64,000 bases of DNA from Blattamonas nauphoetae (lineage: Eukaryota > Preaxostyla > Oxymonadida): the NCBI GenBank assembly GCA_033064195.1, contig JARBJD010000214.1:1-64000 (forward strand). Reading direction: 5' to 3'. The notes under the pieces were generated by a model. The model ran no database searches, was not told the DNA's origin, and saw only the letters and a list, made by a program, of their open reading frames with translations. The translations under genes were made by a program, and so were the position numbers. Positions 36,301-45,100 of this stretch are shown here, piece after piece (position 1 is the stretch's first letter; the number at the start of each line of letters is the position of its first letter).

Positions 36301-38315
36301 TTGAACCCATTCGTTGCTTCAGAGTTTGCGACGGCATCTGAGAGAGCTGAGCATGGACTTGAAGATGTGCAATCTGTCCCACTTCCACTGATCTCCACCC
36401 ACCACTCCCCAGCTGCTTTTGGGAGTGAGGTTGTTTCTGGATTCGGAAGAATCGTGTCTTCAGTCGTCAGATTTCCATTGTGTGCATCTGTCTGGTAAAA
36501 CCCGATTTTGGGACCTGAAGATGTCGATGTGCAACCGATTATTGTCGACGAAACCTTCGAAAGTGCAGAGTCGATCAGGTGCATGTCGTTTCCTCGATAG
36601 TGCGTGAGGTTTGTGTTCTTATCCGAGTAAACTTCCTTTGCCTCGTTATCCCGAAAATGGCAATCCGACAAATCAATAAGAGTCATCCAAGCGAAGAGGA
36701 ATGCACCGCCTCTCTGTTTGGCTGTGTTTGATGTGAACTCGCAGTGAAAACATCTGGACACGGAATTGAGGAAGTAGGCAACGCCCGCATGTTCGCCAGC
36801 AATGCAATTTGTGAACCTACAGCTTGTCCAAAGGTTGATCGAATTGGAGTCGGTACCGAAGTAACACGAGCCATGTCCACTGGTCGATTGCCGCTCGAAA
36901 ATGCAATTTGTGAAAGTTGTGAATGCAATCGCATTGTTGCAGGCAATCGACCGGGCACACGATGTTTGTTGAGGTGACGGTGTTGTGAAATTCGATGAGA
37001 TAAGATGGATGTTGAAAGCATATGTCAGAATGAGTTGGTTGTCGCCACCTGGAGTGGCTGACGTGGAGGAGAAGGTGACAGACGAGGATTCGAGGAGAAA
37101 GAGTGGGAAGGTGTCAGTCTCAGCCTTAAGAGTCAAAGCGCCAACGAATGACGACCCGAATGACACTTTGAAGTCACAACCAACGATTTTGAAAGAACCT
37201 TCCACTTTCGTCTTTTCGATGATTCGAAAGGAAGTGGAAGGGGTTGTTGTCTCAAAGATGGAGTTCTCAAAAAGTTGATTGGCTGTTTGGGCAGAGTACT
37301 GGTTTCGATCATCTGCTGACTCAACAGTGAAAGTGGTTTTCTCCTCATTTTGCACAGTTTGGGTGTGGTGGTTGATGCATTCGAGCACAGACGAGTTCAG
37401 ACAGATCGACGAGGCGGATGTTGTGAGGGAGGCTGACGCTGTTCCATAAAGTGCATTGTCAACATGCAACAGTTCACTTCCTGTCATTTGCTGTTCCATC
37501 GTCGATTTTGAGAGTGTTCCGGGGTTCGACGTTGTGACATTCGAAATCTGGCTTGCTGCGATTGAAGAACGACCAAAAATGGAGTGTTGACTCGATTCAG
37601 TCGAACACGCAACACCATGCGAGCCAATGAAGTGGGAGGAATGAAGATGAATCCCTGAGACCGACACATCGAAGTGCAGAGAATCAGCTGCGGTGTTGGA
37701 GGCCAAGCAGAACGAACCCAACAAAGTGTCGATTGTTCTGAGGGAGCACGACAAAATAACAACACTTGACGAGGCTGTTGATGTTGGAGACGAGCTGGGC
37801 ATCACCAAAAGAGGCGATACTCCACAGCTCACTTCAAAAGAAGAATCGGACAGTATGGCGGCCGAGTCCATGATAATTGCAGTGTGAACAGTTGGGGAAG
37901 CTGTGATCTGATTTGATGTCGATGATCTGGTGTCGTCTGGGTTTGGTTGTTTGAAGTGGATGGACGAGATGTGAATCGTCGAGTTTTCCACAACTAAGAT
38001 GGAGCTGACCAAACGCTTTGATGTGAGTGATGTCAATTGAGTTGTTTGTTTGTCTTCTTCTGCATCTCGGAGAGGCAAAAGTGTTGTTGTCTTCGAGCCA
38101 ATCAGCGACAAGTGTTGCGAGAGAATTGCGAGGTTCAGACCAAAGTATGCATCACTTTCAAGTTCAACTGAGATTTGATTGGTTGAGAAGTCATTGTTCT
38201 GAGAGAGGTGCGAGTCGAGCAGTTTCGATAACGACTTGGTCTCCGTGTATTCGTGGATTGAGTGACCAGCATCGTTCAGGAAGAAACAGCAGCACACAAG
38301 AGCCAAAGAGGCCAT
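27378..38315 (-). CDS. giant surface protein B1 (3645 aa): eight-module beta-helix, TM, kinase-like tail
   Basis: Single exon, ATG at 38315, TAA at 27378-27380. A signal-peptide-like start (MASLALVCCCFFLND) is followed by about 3270 residues of short hydrophobic strands with Ser/Thr/Asn turns, as in pectin-lyase-like beta-helices. Eight modules each open with a paired-cysteine motif such as NCGREKLPCSSL (near 36.37, 34.43, 33.55, 32.79, 32.04, 31.29, 30.45 and 29.62 kb), mostly 250-280 residues apart. The membrane helix is at about residues 3308-3332 (IPIIIGVVVTLLLIFLLVIV), followed by RRHKK. The tail of about 310 residues contains SLYHRLH, WVPPEEA, TVFRLGLVLWEIETG and KRPT. This is C-lobe-like, with the helix-F Asp lost and no HRD, DFG or ATP-binding residues. 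Many NxS/T sites are present. Inferred: adhesion or sensing receptor with a pseudokinase scaffold. Enzymatic activity is unsupported. Confidence 0.88.
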   Translation of the reverse strand: MASLALVCCCFFLNDAGHSIHEYTETKSLSKLLDSHLSQNNDFSTNQISVELESDAYFGLNLAILSQHLSLIGSKTTTLLPLRDAEEDKQTTQLTSLTSKRLVSSILVVENSTIHISSIHFKQPNPDDTRSSTSNQITASPTVHTAIIMDSAAILSDSSFEVSCGVSPLLVMPSSSPTSTASSSVVILSCSLRTIDTLLGSFCLASNTAADSLHFDVSVSGIHLHSSHFIGSHGVACSTESSQHSIFGRSSIAASQISNVTTSNPGTLSKSTMEQQMTGSELLHVDNALYGTASASLTTSASSICLNSSVLECINHHTQTVQNEEKTTFTVESADDRNQYSAQTANQLFENSIFETTTPSTSFRIIEKTKVEGSFKIVGCDFKVSFGSSFVGALTLKAETDTFPLFLLESSSVTFSSTSATPGGDNQLILTYAFNIHLISSNFTTPSPQQTSCARSIACNNAIAFTTFTNCIFERQSTSGHGSCYFGTDSNSINLWTSCRFTNCIAGEHAGVAYFLNSVSRCFHCEFTSNTAKQRGGAFLFAWMTLIDLSDCHFRDNEAKEVYSDKNTNLTHYRGNDMHLIDSALSKVSSTIIGCTSTSSGPKIGFYQTDAHNGNLTTEDTILPNPETTSLPKAAGEWWVEISGSGTDCTSSSPCSALSDAVANSEATNGFNLIHVESGVFTLAEHTLAISVEFQGMGWDVNSTTFSQIRTGWMKVSGSGNVSLTSLSLHPSSPSATLVSLDSAAAKIRVSNVWVEQIADHTVALFSFSAGSAIFELSVLNTISLTQTAAISISGSASFSVRRCWFMEISRKSGNGGSVIDSSTNGLVSISYSDFGRCSSSGRAGCCDFTSSGSSSKVTLPATYFYSNLANQSTEVPLTSFGNDLAFSGFTSGKLTLDSARSVSTQPHYLADNANSSFDAVPLNFYQYSVDFPVGRRFTRGTPSSSFTSFNNLMETLSATTASLQIWFITPQYGPLKTITLTNKQFTLRNARLTLELDGNEEILLKGKSYFSVREGSFTVPFSFQHCPFVVQDSSQLVFLITNIIFETSQHEDSFIRNSGGTITLQGTTITKTGLDFGSHSFIESTSGAVTFSSMHFFWITSSSNGAVLNAKGTTLTCGVSCFEKCSARNGGALAIELSNSVTATITHAATSTFATTFTNCRAIGADGSLENPTGKGGAIFVNGSTTNSNPLKFSTTTSNDARFENNFGGEGNDVFVTSSVFSGKTLSQISSFGGGSHSLNFRVIVEGLGMDENEKDEIQNKLLPSPKVSVNGSELDLYGNPSGKDDITCKWTSTFCATLGYGIKFLKQKALDGSAIPETIQFLHNTTYTEKSVIVSDQDVTVTGTSAKSPTQADILRSLVEIDGAMTVGSFLFKIHNQAKLKVTNLDIKSKAGCGVFELLGDGKGLELSNIALISKDDVTHSCSLVKTSSGPVVISQSTFNTTRGSTNPAIFTTPLVAISADTESLSLVSTTFSKLQARMSPLLDLSTEGKITFNTVSFADSSRSDSNDTIVLVRSPYLSHTVTPLLWPSFDTVSTPLLQFLAQDPSLQSGEPYFESSLLFYLLLPADEVHAGLANGEESAHPNCGSARLRCSSLDSAFRSASARAISTVLVDDSLTLEEALSVSSVIVMKSCSSTVQTVTQTSDGWIEVDGAAASLDLMSLSFVLSSSSEPSCLFSVPQGSLSLTSCEIGKIGSTTTLGQNLVRLIDVGSKGVLSLSRTTLASLTFTHATAGTLIHLSLGSQFSMSADCDVSSITSNGMGSIIFVETKNITSTASSSPFIFLKDTLTVPTDRQFTEMERRMFVGKEGSKEESLLWSWFAHSDTEQKIFVSSEGMDHDYCGLIALPCSSFEKAFVKQKSGTKKLLLNTSSVLSQSLTPTFSSFTITSFTSPTRQSLSVTSSGFFSLTTQSLSIESVDFEKTPGSEKLASSLFVLTSSSCLSLTDVSFSSLSTADSESLIHSTSSGMMTLNTVSFSHCNEEWSEKGRVIHISKDSFSAGDVIMKAVLLTVTAGKEGTDVLLKGAGIGHLVTEESFDETFGNEADLTLLKLTQFLSEDPTTPEHSGPLAYFIFGHSEGDVAVDSSFFDHANCGREKLPCSSLSHGWSQLKDSSSSVVISSAITLSSSLSTTQTSQTLKSKSSVLTVTVAESGSFTVSPTHSLILSQLNFASSGTSVSPVSFINLANTASLSVTSCSLSAFSSSASGSVMSGSVGGGCSVEFKSTRFVSCTSTNVEGSGVLDISLLTDTSSFLLSTDSSFENCVSTGIKSHFLLLSHPTLNKTVLGNSLKLDWAKDSSTATQFVGKEGSFLPLVPLFLYFTAMESTGHLDSKWSDLSVCGLSDYPCKSLPSLWKRFGDKTDVTIEVEGNVEQVEPMELNKKVRLNGEGHTLTINERGSTRNTESGLFGVSMEAEINSIKVEIEKLKSGSLIHCHTSSSLTMKDSSVTQLVASIAGCLVCVQEGANVVVNNTSFSSVSSKHSLAGVIVASVLEGCSFKLDNLTFSSCSCSGRSSCVWMELVNTTSSPSFDYSMTDLKFVETSAQNLNTAEATAGINVYLLGNNLDSMIEADLWEGSWDRLKERSIWADDTKSGVNSSILPYLVDISETVEVDESGWPFLKCGHFFLFCETLHFGLDRMKSANLGSMTIINSAPLVTTLEANGVFSIVGKTSLSELSLSDAGRIEVVRDGSSESHLTLDTLSLLFSSTRLSSSFIASTQCSLYLFACSLSSPSAAILNVPLIKMSDGSLNMNGVTSSSIRTTTSLFSTSSSVMIESCSFAHVSRSSDGPSILEASLSDTHHVSMKNTKMVGSVSNGKSHWVLLKGADSLSEKEESWAGTFNTSCALSSVMIERDPSTLTYDSSFNPFSLLYCFHSRTEGEIVVETTSTSTDHPLCGNVKLPCCTVDTGFGLTKENTVKISGNGELGSKMEFDGIDVSVSSLRHSGSLLVVGKGQIVNGESNGLDYLTISELVVNLDGSTLTSDEGVFENRGGILVLKESNVTRNKKIESAVVKVIGGKVNISNTNFMSLSSSCALISLSSFESSQLERVSVSDWSGSTFLSASNGKSLLTLRDCVFDGVLGRSEWNGEELCSWSSGMMKLTNTSTKVFGTTFTQLATGALVVDGGSVSLHTSAFEDNSIDHSLFPSFHRNIACLNESKIEILSLSGGDGFKEGSSTWISSDCTLTSAIVNVDAPLFIPSLAENECSSSKDRKTGVFSISLKGTTLIPCSLMFEIFSKGNESDSAVVELSSAPTTLWNETHLNITLSLTTHLSRLTEANEWRGRLKFGNGLVTSDFLVKMTAASEKKAFTKEAMKTMIPIIIGVVVTLLLIFLLVIVLLCRRHKKAKANKEAQQETEELNQVEIKIDEEFGFNHFEQSANVIKANSALTFSENTHSTNEEKKRPTASIDPLLDPEEPIEPVKQTMKAVVIRDEKVGEVSVIVRESLYHRLHRHQNTFNPMPMDKSAVKQKITRGLVLLAREKPHSEILSKLTSHWVLFDANDDILFRLETPKDVATISQPQMAGGEKGEVRQNEEQRWVPPEEADGKEIVDARHGTVFRLGLVLWEIETGLVPFGEIDAINAQRQLKSGILPKMDRVSPEMAELIENCLQIDPLKRPTLASISRHFNGKTKDDGGETEKKSDGNDIVLHP

Positions 38316-38514
38316 AGCGATTGATGATTCAGAGTTTCAGTCCAACAGGATTCTAGAGTTGAGATCAGTCAGACTGTTTTTGAAGGTTTGCGATTTTTAC
38401 TACGAAGAGATCCTTCCCATTACTCAGTGTGGTTTCCTGCTCGGTTGAAAAAAGTGAATTATGGATTGATTTCGTTCAAGTTGGCCGATTACATTTCAGA
38501 AAACGATACATGAT
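38316..38514 (-). promoter_or_regulatory. 5' flank of B1
   Basis: About 190 bp upstream of the B1 ATG are conserved with the B2 upstream region (50149-50344), notably the block AAGGTTTGCGATTTTTACTA and GGCCGATTACATTTCAG. Conservation between paralogues makes this the best promoter candidate, but no TATA or initiator is evident. It contains GATACATG (38506-38513), the intact counterpart of the site hit by the hAT element beside B2. Confidence 0.5.
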
Positions 38515-39198
38515 ATGCTGAAGCGAAGAATGTGACATGGCGAGGTGAGTGTGGGTCGGGAAGAGCGAAATGAGTGATTGAGCTCACACCAAGGATTGCC
38601 CTTGTCAGAATCTCGTCCGACAGCGATCTGTCAAACACAGACCGTCGAAAGAAGAACGGGAAGAAGTGAAAATCAAGACAGCAATGAACAGGTCGATAAG
38701 TGTAACTGAGAAAGTGAAGTACGGGATAAGAGAAGAACTCGGGTGACATGAGATAAAGACATTCGTGGTTGTGAGAAAGAAGAAGTAAGGTGAAGTGGAA
38801 GACAAACGATGTCAACAGAGTTGAACACAACACAGGCAAGCAAAGATGCTTTCTGTGAGGAGAGACGGAGAACAATGGGGTGTGAAATTGCTTCAAAGTG
38901 TTTGAGGGATTGAAATGAGATAGTGAAAGAAGTTGTGACATTGATACATACAGAAAATCACCCATTCTACACAAAAAAGTGTGAAGTGAAGATTCGACTG
39001 CCACTGTTTGTGTAGCTCAGTGATTCGTTTGTCACTTGGTTGGTTGAAGTGGTGAGCAGAAAGAATCACACAATGTGCGATCACGATGCTGCTCGTTTCT
39101 CGTCTCCAGCGAGTCGAGATGGGTGTGGTGAGATGAGATCAAAGGATAAAGGTGTGAGATGATGTTTTATGTATGTGAGGTGATGCGATCGATGAGTG
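38515..39198. repeat. shared intergenic region between B1 and B2
   Basis: Similar to 26781-27377 and 52719-53195. It separates two head-to-tail minus-strand giants, serving as 3' flank for B2 and lying beyond the 5' flank of B1. No convincing open frame is present. Minus-strand frames repeated in all three copies are Ser/Phe/Leu-rich and not supported by differences between copies. Confidence 0.65.
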
Positions 39199-42100
39199 TC
39201 ACGGATGCAAGACGATGTCGTTCCCATCCGATTTCTTCTCAGTTTCTCCTCCATCGTCTTTCGTCTTTCCGTTGAAGTGTTGTGAGATGCTCGCCAGTGT
39301 CGGTCGCTTCAGAGGATCAATTTGGAGGCAGTTTTCGATCAGCTCCGCCATTTCGGGAGACACGCGATCCATCTTCGGAAGAATCCCACTTTTCAGTTGA
39401 CGCTGCGCATTGATCGCATCGATCTCCCCGAAGGGCACAAGACCAGTCTCAATTTCCCACAAGACGAGGCCGAGCCGAAAAACCGTCCCATGGCGAGCAT
39501 CCACGATCTCCTTTCCATCTGCCTCTTCTGGCGGAACCCAGCGCTGCTCCTCGTTCTGTCGAACTTCCCCCTTCTCTCCACCTGCCATCTGTGGCTGCGA
39601 AATCGTGGCGACGTCTTTGGGAGTTTCGAGTCGGAAGAGGATGTCGTCATTCGCATCAAACAGAACCCTGTGTGACGTCAGCTTCGACAGGATCTCAGAG
39701 TGCGGCTTCTCTCGCGCAAGAAGCACCAGTCCACGCGTGATCTTCTGCTTCACAGCTGTCTTGTCCATCGGCATCGGATTGAAAGTGTTTTGTTGTCTGT
39801 GCAGCCGGTGATAAAGTGACTCTCGGACAATGACGTTGACTTCTCCAACTTTCTCATCTCGAATAACCACAGCTTTCAGTGTTTGTTTGACTGGTTCGAT
39901 TGGTTCTTCAGGGTCGAGAAGAGGATCAATTGATGCAGTTGGGCGTTTCTTCTCCTGATTCGTTGATAGAGTGTCGTTGTCAGAGAACGTGAGAGCGCTG
40001 TTGGCTTTGATCACGTTGGCTGACTGTTCGAAATGATTGAATCCGAATTCTTCGTCAATCTTGATCTCAACCTGGTTCAGTTCTTCTGTTTCCTTTTGAG
40101 TTTCTTTATTCGCTTTCGCTTTCTTGTGTCGTCGACACAGCAGAACAATCACGAGGAGGAAGATCACGAGAAGAGTCACAACAACTCCAATAATGATCGG
40201 AATCATCGTTTTCATCGCTTCTTTCGTTAGTGCTTTCTTTTCCGATGCTGCTGTCTCTTTCACAAGGAAGTCGGATGTCACCAAACCATTTCCATACTTC
40301 AGACGGCCTCGCCATTCATTCGCCTCGGTCAGTCTCGAAAGATGCCTTGTCAAGCTCAGCGTGAGATTCAGATGAGTTTCGTTCCAAAACGTCGTCGAAG
40401 CAGAGGAGAGGTCGACAACGGTTGAGTCTGATTCGTTCCCTTTCGAGAAGATCTCAAGCATCAATGAACACGGAATCAGTGTTGTTCCTTTGAGGCTGAT
40501 TGAGAAGACTCCTGTTTTCCGATCTTTCGAAGACGAACACTCTTTCTCAGCAAGAGTCGGGATGAACAGAGGAGCATCCACATTCACAATCGCACTTGTC
40601 AGAGTGCAATCCGAAGATGAGATCCACGCTGATGGACCGTCTTTCGTCCCATCTCCGCCAGACAGGCTCATAATCTCAATTGTTGATTTGTTCGAGCAAG
40701 CAATGTTTCGATGGAAGGATGGGAACAACGAGTGGGCGATTGAGTTGTCTTCAAACGCACTTGTGTGCAGAGACACTGATCCTCCATCCACAACCAAAGC
40801 ACCCGTCGCGAGTTGAGTGAATGTTGTTCCAAACACTTTCGTTGAGGTGTTCGTCAGCTTCATCATTCCACTCGACCAGCTGCACAACTCTTCTCCATTC
40901 CATTCTGAGCGACCCAACACTCCATCAAACACACAGTCCCGAAGCGTCAACAGCGATTTCCCATTCGAAGCTGACAGAAATGTCGATCCAGTCCAGTCCG
41001 ACACAGAAACATGTTCCAACTGACTTGATTCAAACGAAGAAAGATAGACCAGAGGACACGAAGAAGAGAGAGACAGGAAATTCGTGCTCGAAATGTTCAC
41101 TTTCCCTCCAATCACTTTCACAACGGCACTTTCGATCTTCTTGTTCCGAGTCACATTCGATTCTTTCAACACCAAGATCCCTCCTCGGTTCTCAAACACT
41201 CCTTCATCCGATGTCAGCGTGGAACCATCCAGATTCACAACGAGCTCAATGATCGTCAGATAATCAAGTCCATTTGATTCACCATTCACAATCTGACCCT
41301 TCCCAACCACCAACAGTGATCCAGAATGTCGCAACGAGCTCACAGAAACATCAATTCCATCAAACTCCATTTTCGATCCAAGTTCTCCATTTCCAGAGAT
41401 CTTCACTGTGTTTTCCTTTGTTAACCCAAATCCAGTGTCAACCGTGCGGCATGGAAGCTTTACATTCCCACACAATGGATGGTCAACCGATGTTGACGTT
41501 GTGTCAACTACAATCTCACTCTCTGTTCGAGAGTGGAAACAATACAGAAGCGAGAATGGGTTGAACGAGCTGTCAAATGCGAGTGTTAACGGGTCTCGCT
41601 CGATCATCACACTTGAATAATCACAGCTCGTGTTGAAAGTTCCTGCCCAGCTCTCATCTTTCTCCGACAACGAATCAACTCCTTTCAACAGAACCCACTG
41701 AGCCTTCCCATTCGACAGACTTCCAACCATTTTCGTGTTCTTCATCGAAACGTGCTGTGTGTCGGACAGCGAGGCAACGAGGATAGAAGGACCATCTGAG
41801 CTTCGTGAAACATGCTCGAACGAGCAGGACTCGATCATCACACAACTCGAAGTGGAGAACAGAGATGTCGTTGTTCTGATCGAAGATGATGTCACTCCAT
41901 TCATGTTCAGCGATCCTGCTGACATTTCAAGCAGAGAAACACTCAGAACCGTCGAAGAGGGAGATGACAGAGAACAGGCGAGAAGAGATAGCGAGCATTG
42001 AGTGGAGGCGATGAACGAAGATGAAAGACGAGTCGATGAGAAGAGGAGAGAAAGTGTGTCGAGCGTCAGATGTGACTCTGATGATCCATCTCGAACCACT

Positions 42101-45100
42101 TCAATTCGTCCAGCATCAGAAAGACTCAGTTCAGACAAAGACGTCTTCCCAACAATCGAGAACACTCCCTTCGCTTCCAATGTGGTCTCAAGAGGCGCAG
42201 AGTTGATGATCGTCATCGATCCAAGATTCGCTGATTTCATTCGACCCAGTCCAAAGTGCAGTGTTTCGCAGAAAAGGAAGAAGTGCCCACATTTCAAGAA
42301 AGGCCATCCAGACTCGTCCACTTCCACACTTTCGGCGATGTCAACCAGATAAGGAAGAATCGAGCTGTTCACTCCACTCTTCGAGTCGTCTGCCCAGATC
42401 GATCGTTCTTTCAATCTGTCCCAGCTTCCTTCCCACAAATCCGCTTCAATCATCGAATCCAAATCGCTTCCAAGCAGATACACATCAATCCCTGTTGTTG
42501 ATTCTGTGGTGTTCTGAGTGTGAGCAGAGGTCTCAACGAATGTCAGATCGGTCATCGAATAATCGAAAGAAGGCGAGGAGGTCGTGTTCACAAGTTCCAT
42601 CCAAACACAATGAGATCGACCTGAACAGCTGTACGACGAGAATGTCACATTGTCAAGCTTGAATGAACATCCTTCCAACACATTCGCAACAATCACTCCC
42701 GCCAGTGAATGTGTTGAAGAGGCAGAGAAGAAGGAAGTGTTTGTGACAACAAGATTCGCTCCTTCCTTCACACAAATCAAGCATCCAGCAATTGAAGTGA
42801 TCAATTGTGTCACGGAACTGTCTTTCAGAGTCAGCAACGAAGAAGGGAGACAATCAAACAGCGATTCGCTCTTCAGTGCATCAATCTCTACTTTGATTGA
42901 GTTGACTTCTGCCTCCATGTTCACTCCAAACAATCCTGAATCTGTGTTTCTTGTTGATTCTCTTTCGTTGATCGTCAGAGTGTGTTCTCCTCCATTCAAT
43001 CTCACGTTCTTGTTCAGTTCCATCGGTTCAACTTGTATCACGTCTCCTTTCACTTCGATCGTCACATCGGTCTTGTCTCCAAAACGCTTCCAAAGTGACG
43101 GCAGAGACTTGCACGGATAGTCCGACAATCCACACACTGACAAGTCCGACCACTTCGAGTCCAGATGGCCAGTCGACTCCATCGCAGTGAAGTACAAGAA
43201 GAGAGGCACGAGAGGCAGGAAGGACCCTTCTTTCCCAACAAACTGAGTCGCGGTCGACGAATCCTTTGCCCAATCCAGTTTCAGAGAGTTCTCGAGAACA
43301 GTTTCACTGAGTGTTGGGTGAGAGAGGAGGAGAAAGTCTGATTTGACTCCTGTCGACACACAATTCTGGAATGATGAGTCAGCCGAGAGGAGGAACGACG
43401 AGGCTTCCGAAAGAAGTGCGATGTCAAGCACACCCGACCCTTCAACGTTTGTCGATGAGCACGACACGAATCTGGTCGATTGGAATTCGACAGAACAGAC
43501 TCCTCCAACACTCCCAGACAGAACTGATCCTGAGCAGGAGGAGGAGAAAGCGGAGAACGAACAAGATGTCACAGAGAGTGAAGCAGTGTCGGTCAAGCTG
43601 ATGAATGACACAGACGAGACTGATGATTTTGATGAAGCAAAATCGAGATGAGAGAGGAGCAAAGAGTGAGTTGGTGAAACAGTCAACGACCCAGACTCAA
43701 CAACGGTGACTGTGAGAGCAGAAGACTTCGATTTCAGTGTCTGCGATGTTTGGGCTGTGGATAGCGACGAGCTGAGAGTGGTTGCGGAGGAGAGGACGAC
43801 TGACGATGACGAGTCTTTCAGTTGAGACCATCCATGCGACAGAGACGAACAGGGCAGTTTCTCCTTCCCACAATTCGTGTGATCGAAGAACGACGAATCA
43901 ACTGCAACATCTCCCGCTGAGTGACCAAACATGAAATAGGCGAGCGGGCCAGAATTTTTGGGTGTCGTCGGATCCTCACTCAAAAACTGCGTCAATTTCA
44001 GAAGCGTCAGATCAGCCTCATTTCCAAATGTCTCATCAAATGATTCTTCCGTCACGAGATGTCCAATTCCGGCTCCCTTCAGCAACACGTCTGTCCCTTC
44101 CTTTCCTGCAGTGACGGTTAATAACACAGCTTTCATGATGACATCTCCAGCTGAGAACGAGTCCTTCGAAATGTGGATCACACGACCTTTCTCGCTCCAT
44201 TCCTCGTTGCAATGAGAGAACGAGACGGTATTCAGTGTCATCATTCCCGACGATGTCGAATGAATCAGACTTTCAGAATCGGCAGTTGAGAGAGAGGAGA
44301 ACGAGACGTCAGTCAGAGAGAGGCAACTCGATGAAGTGAGCACAAAAAGCGACGATGCTAACTTTTCGCTGCCAGAAGCCTTCTCAAAGTCGACTGACTC
44401 GATTGAGAGAGATTGGGTGGTCAGACTGAAGAAGCCAGAAGATGTGACGGACAAAGTTTGGCGAGTTGGCGATATGAATGATGTGATAGTGAACGAGGAG
44501 AAGGTTGGAGTGAGTGATTGAGAAAGAGCACTTGAAGTGTTGAGAAGCAGCTTGTTCGTTCCTGACTTCTGTTTCACGAATGCCTTCTCAAACGACGAGC
44601 AAGGCAGAGCAATCAATCCACAATAGTCGTGGTCCATCCCTTCAGAAGCAACAAAGATCTTCTGCTCAGTGTCTGAATGCGCGAACCAGCTCCACAACAG
44701 ACTCTCCTCCTTCGCTCCCTCCTTCCCCACGAACATTCTCCTTTCCAGTTCTGTGAATTGACGATCTGTTGGGACTGTGAGTTTGCTTTTCAGGAAAATG
44801 AATGGAGAACTTGAAGCGGTTGAGGTGATGTTCTTTGTCTCAACGAAAATGATGGATCCCATTCCATTCGAAGTGATCGAACTCACATCACAGTCTGAGC
44901 TCAGGGAGAACTCCGATCCAAGTGAAAGATGAATCAGGGTGCCAGCAGTGGCGTGAGTGAATGTGAGAGATGCGAGTGTTGTCCTGGAAAGAGAGAGGAC
45001 TCCGTTGGAACCAACGTCGATCAGACGAACAAGATTCTGTCCGAGAGTGGTTGTCGAGCCAATCTTCCCGATCGCACAGGAGGTCAGCGAAAGAGTGCCT

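Noticed and set aside
38489-39004. Minus-strand open frame of 171 codons in the intergenic repeat, also present near 26821 and 52698
   Set aside because: Ser/Phe/Leu-rich with a different reading length in each copy. Differences between copies do not respect codons, so it is probably not a gene.
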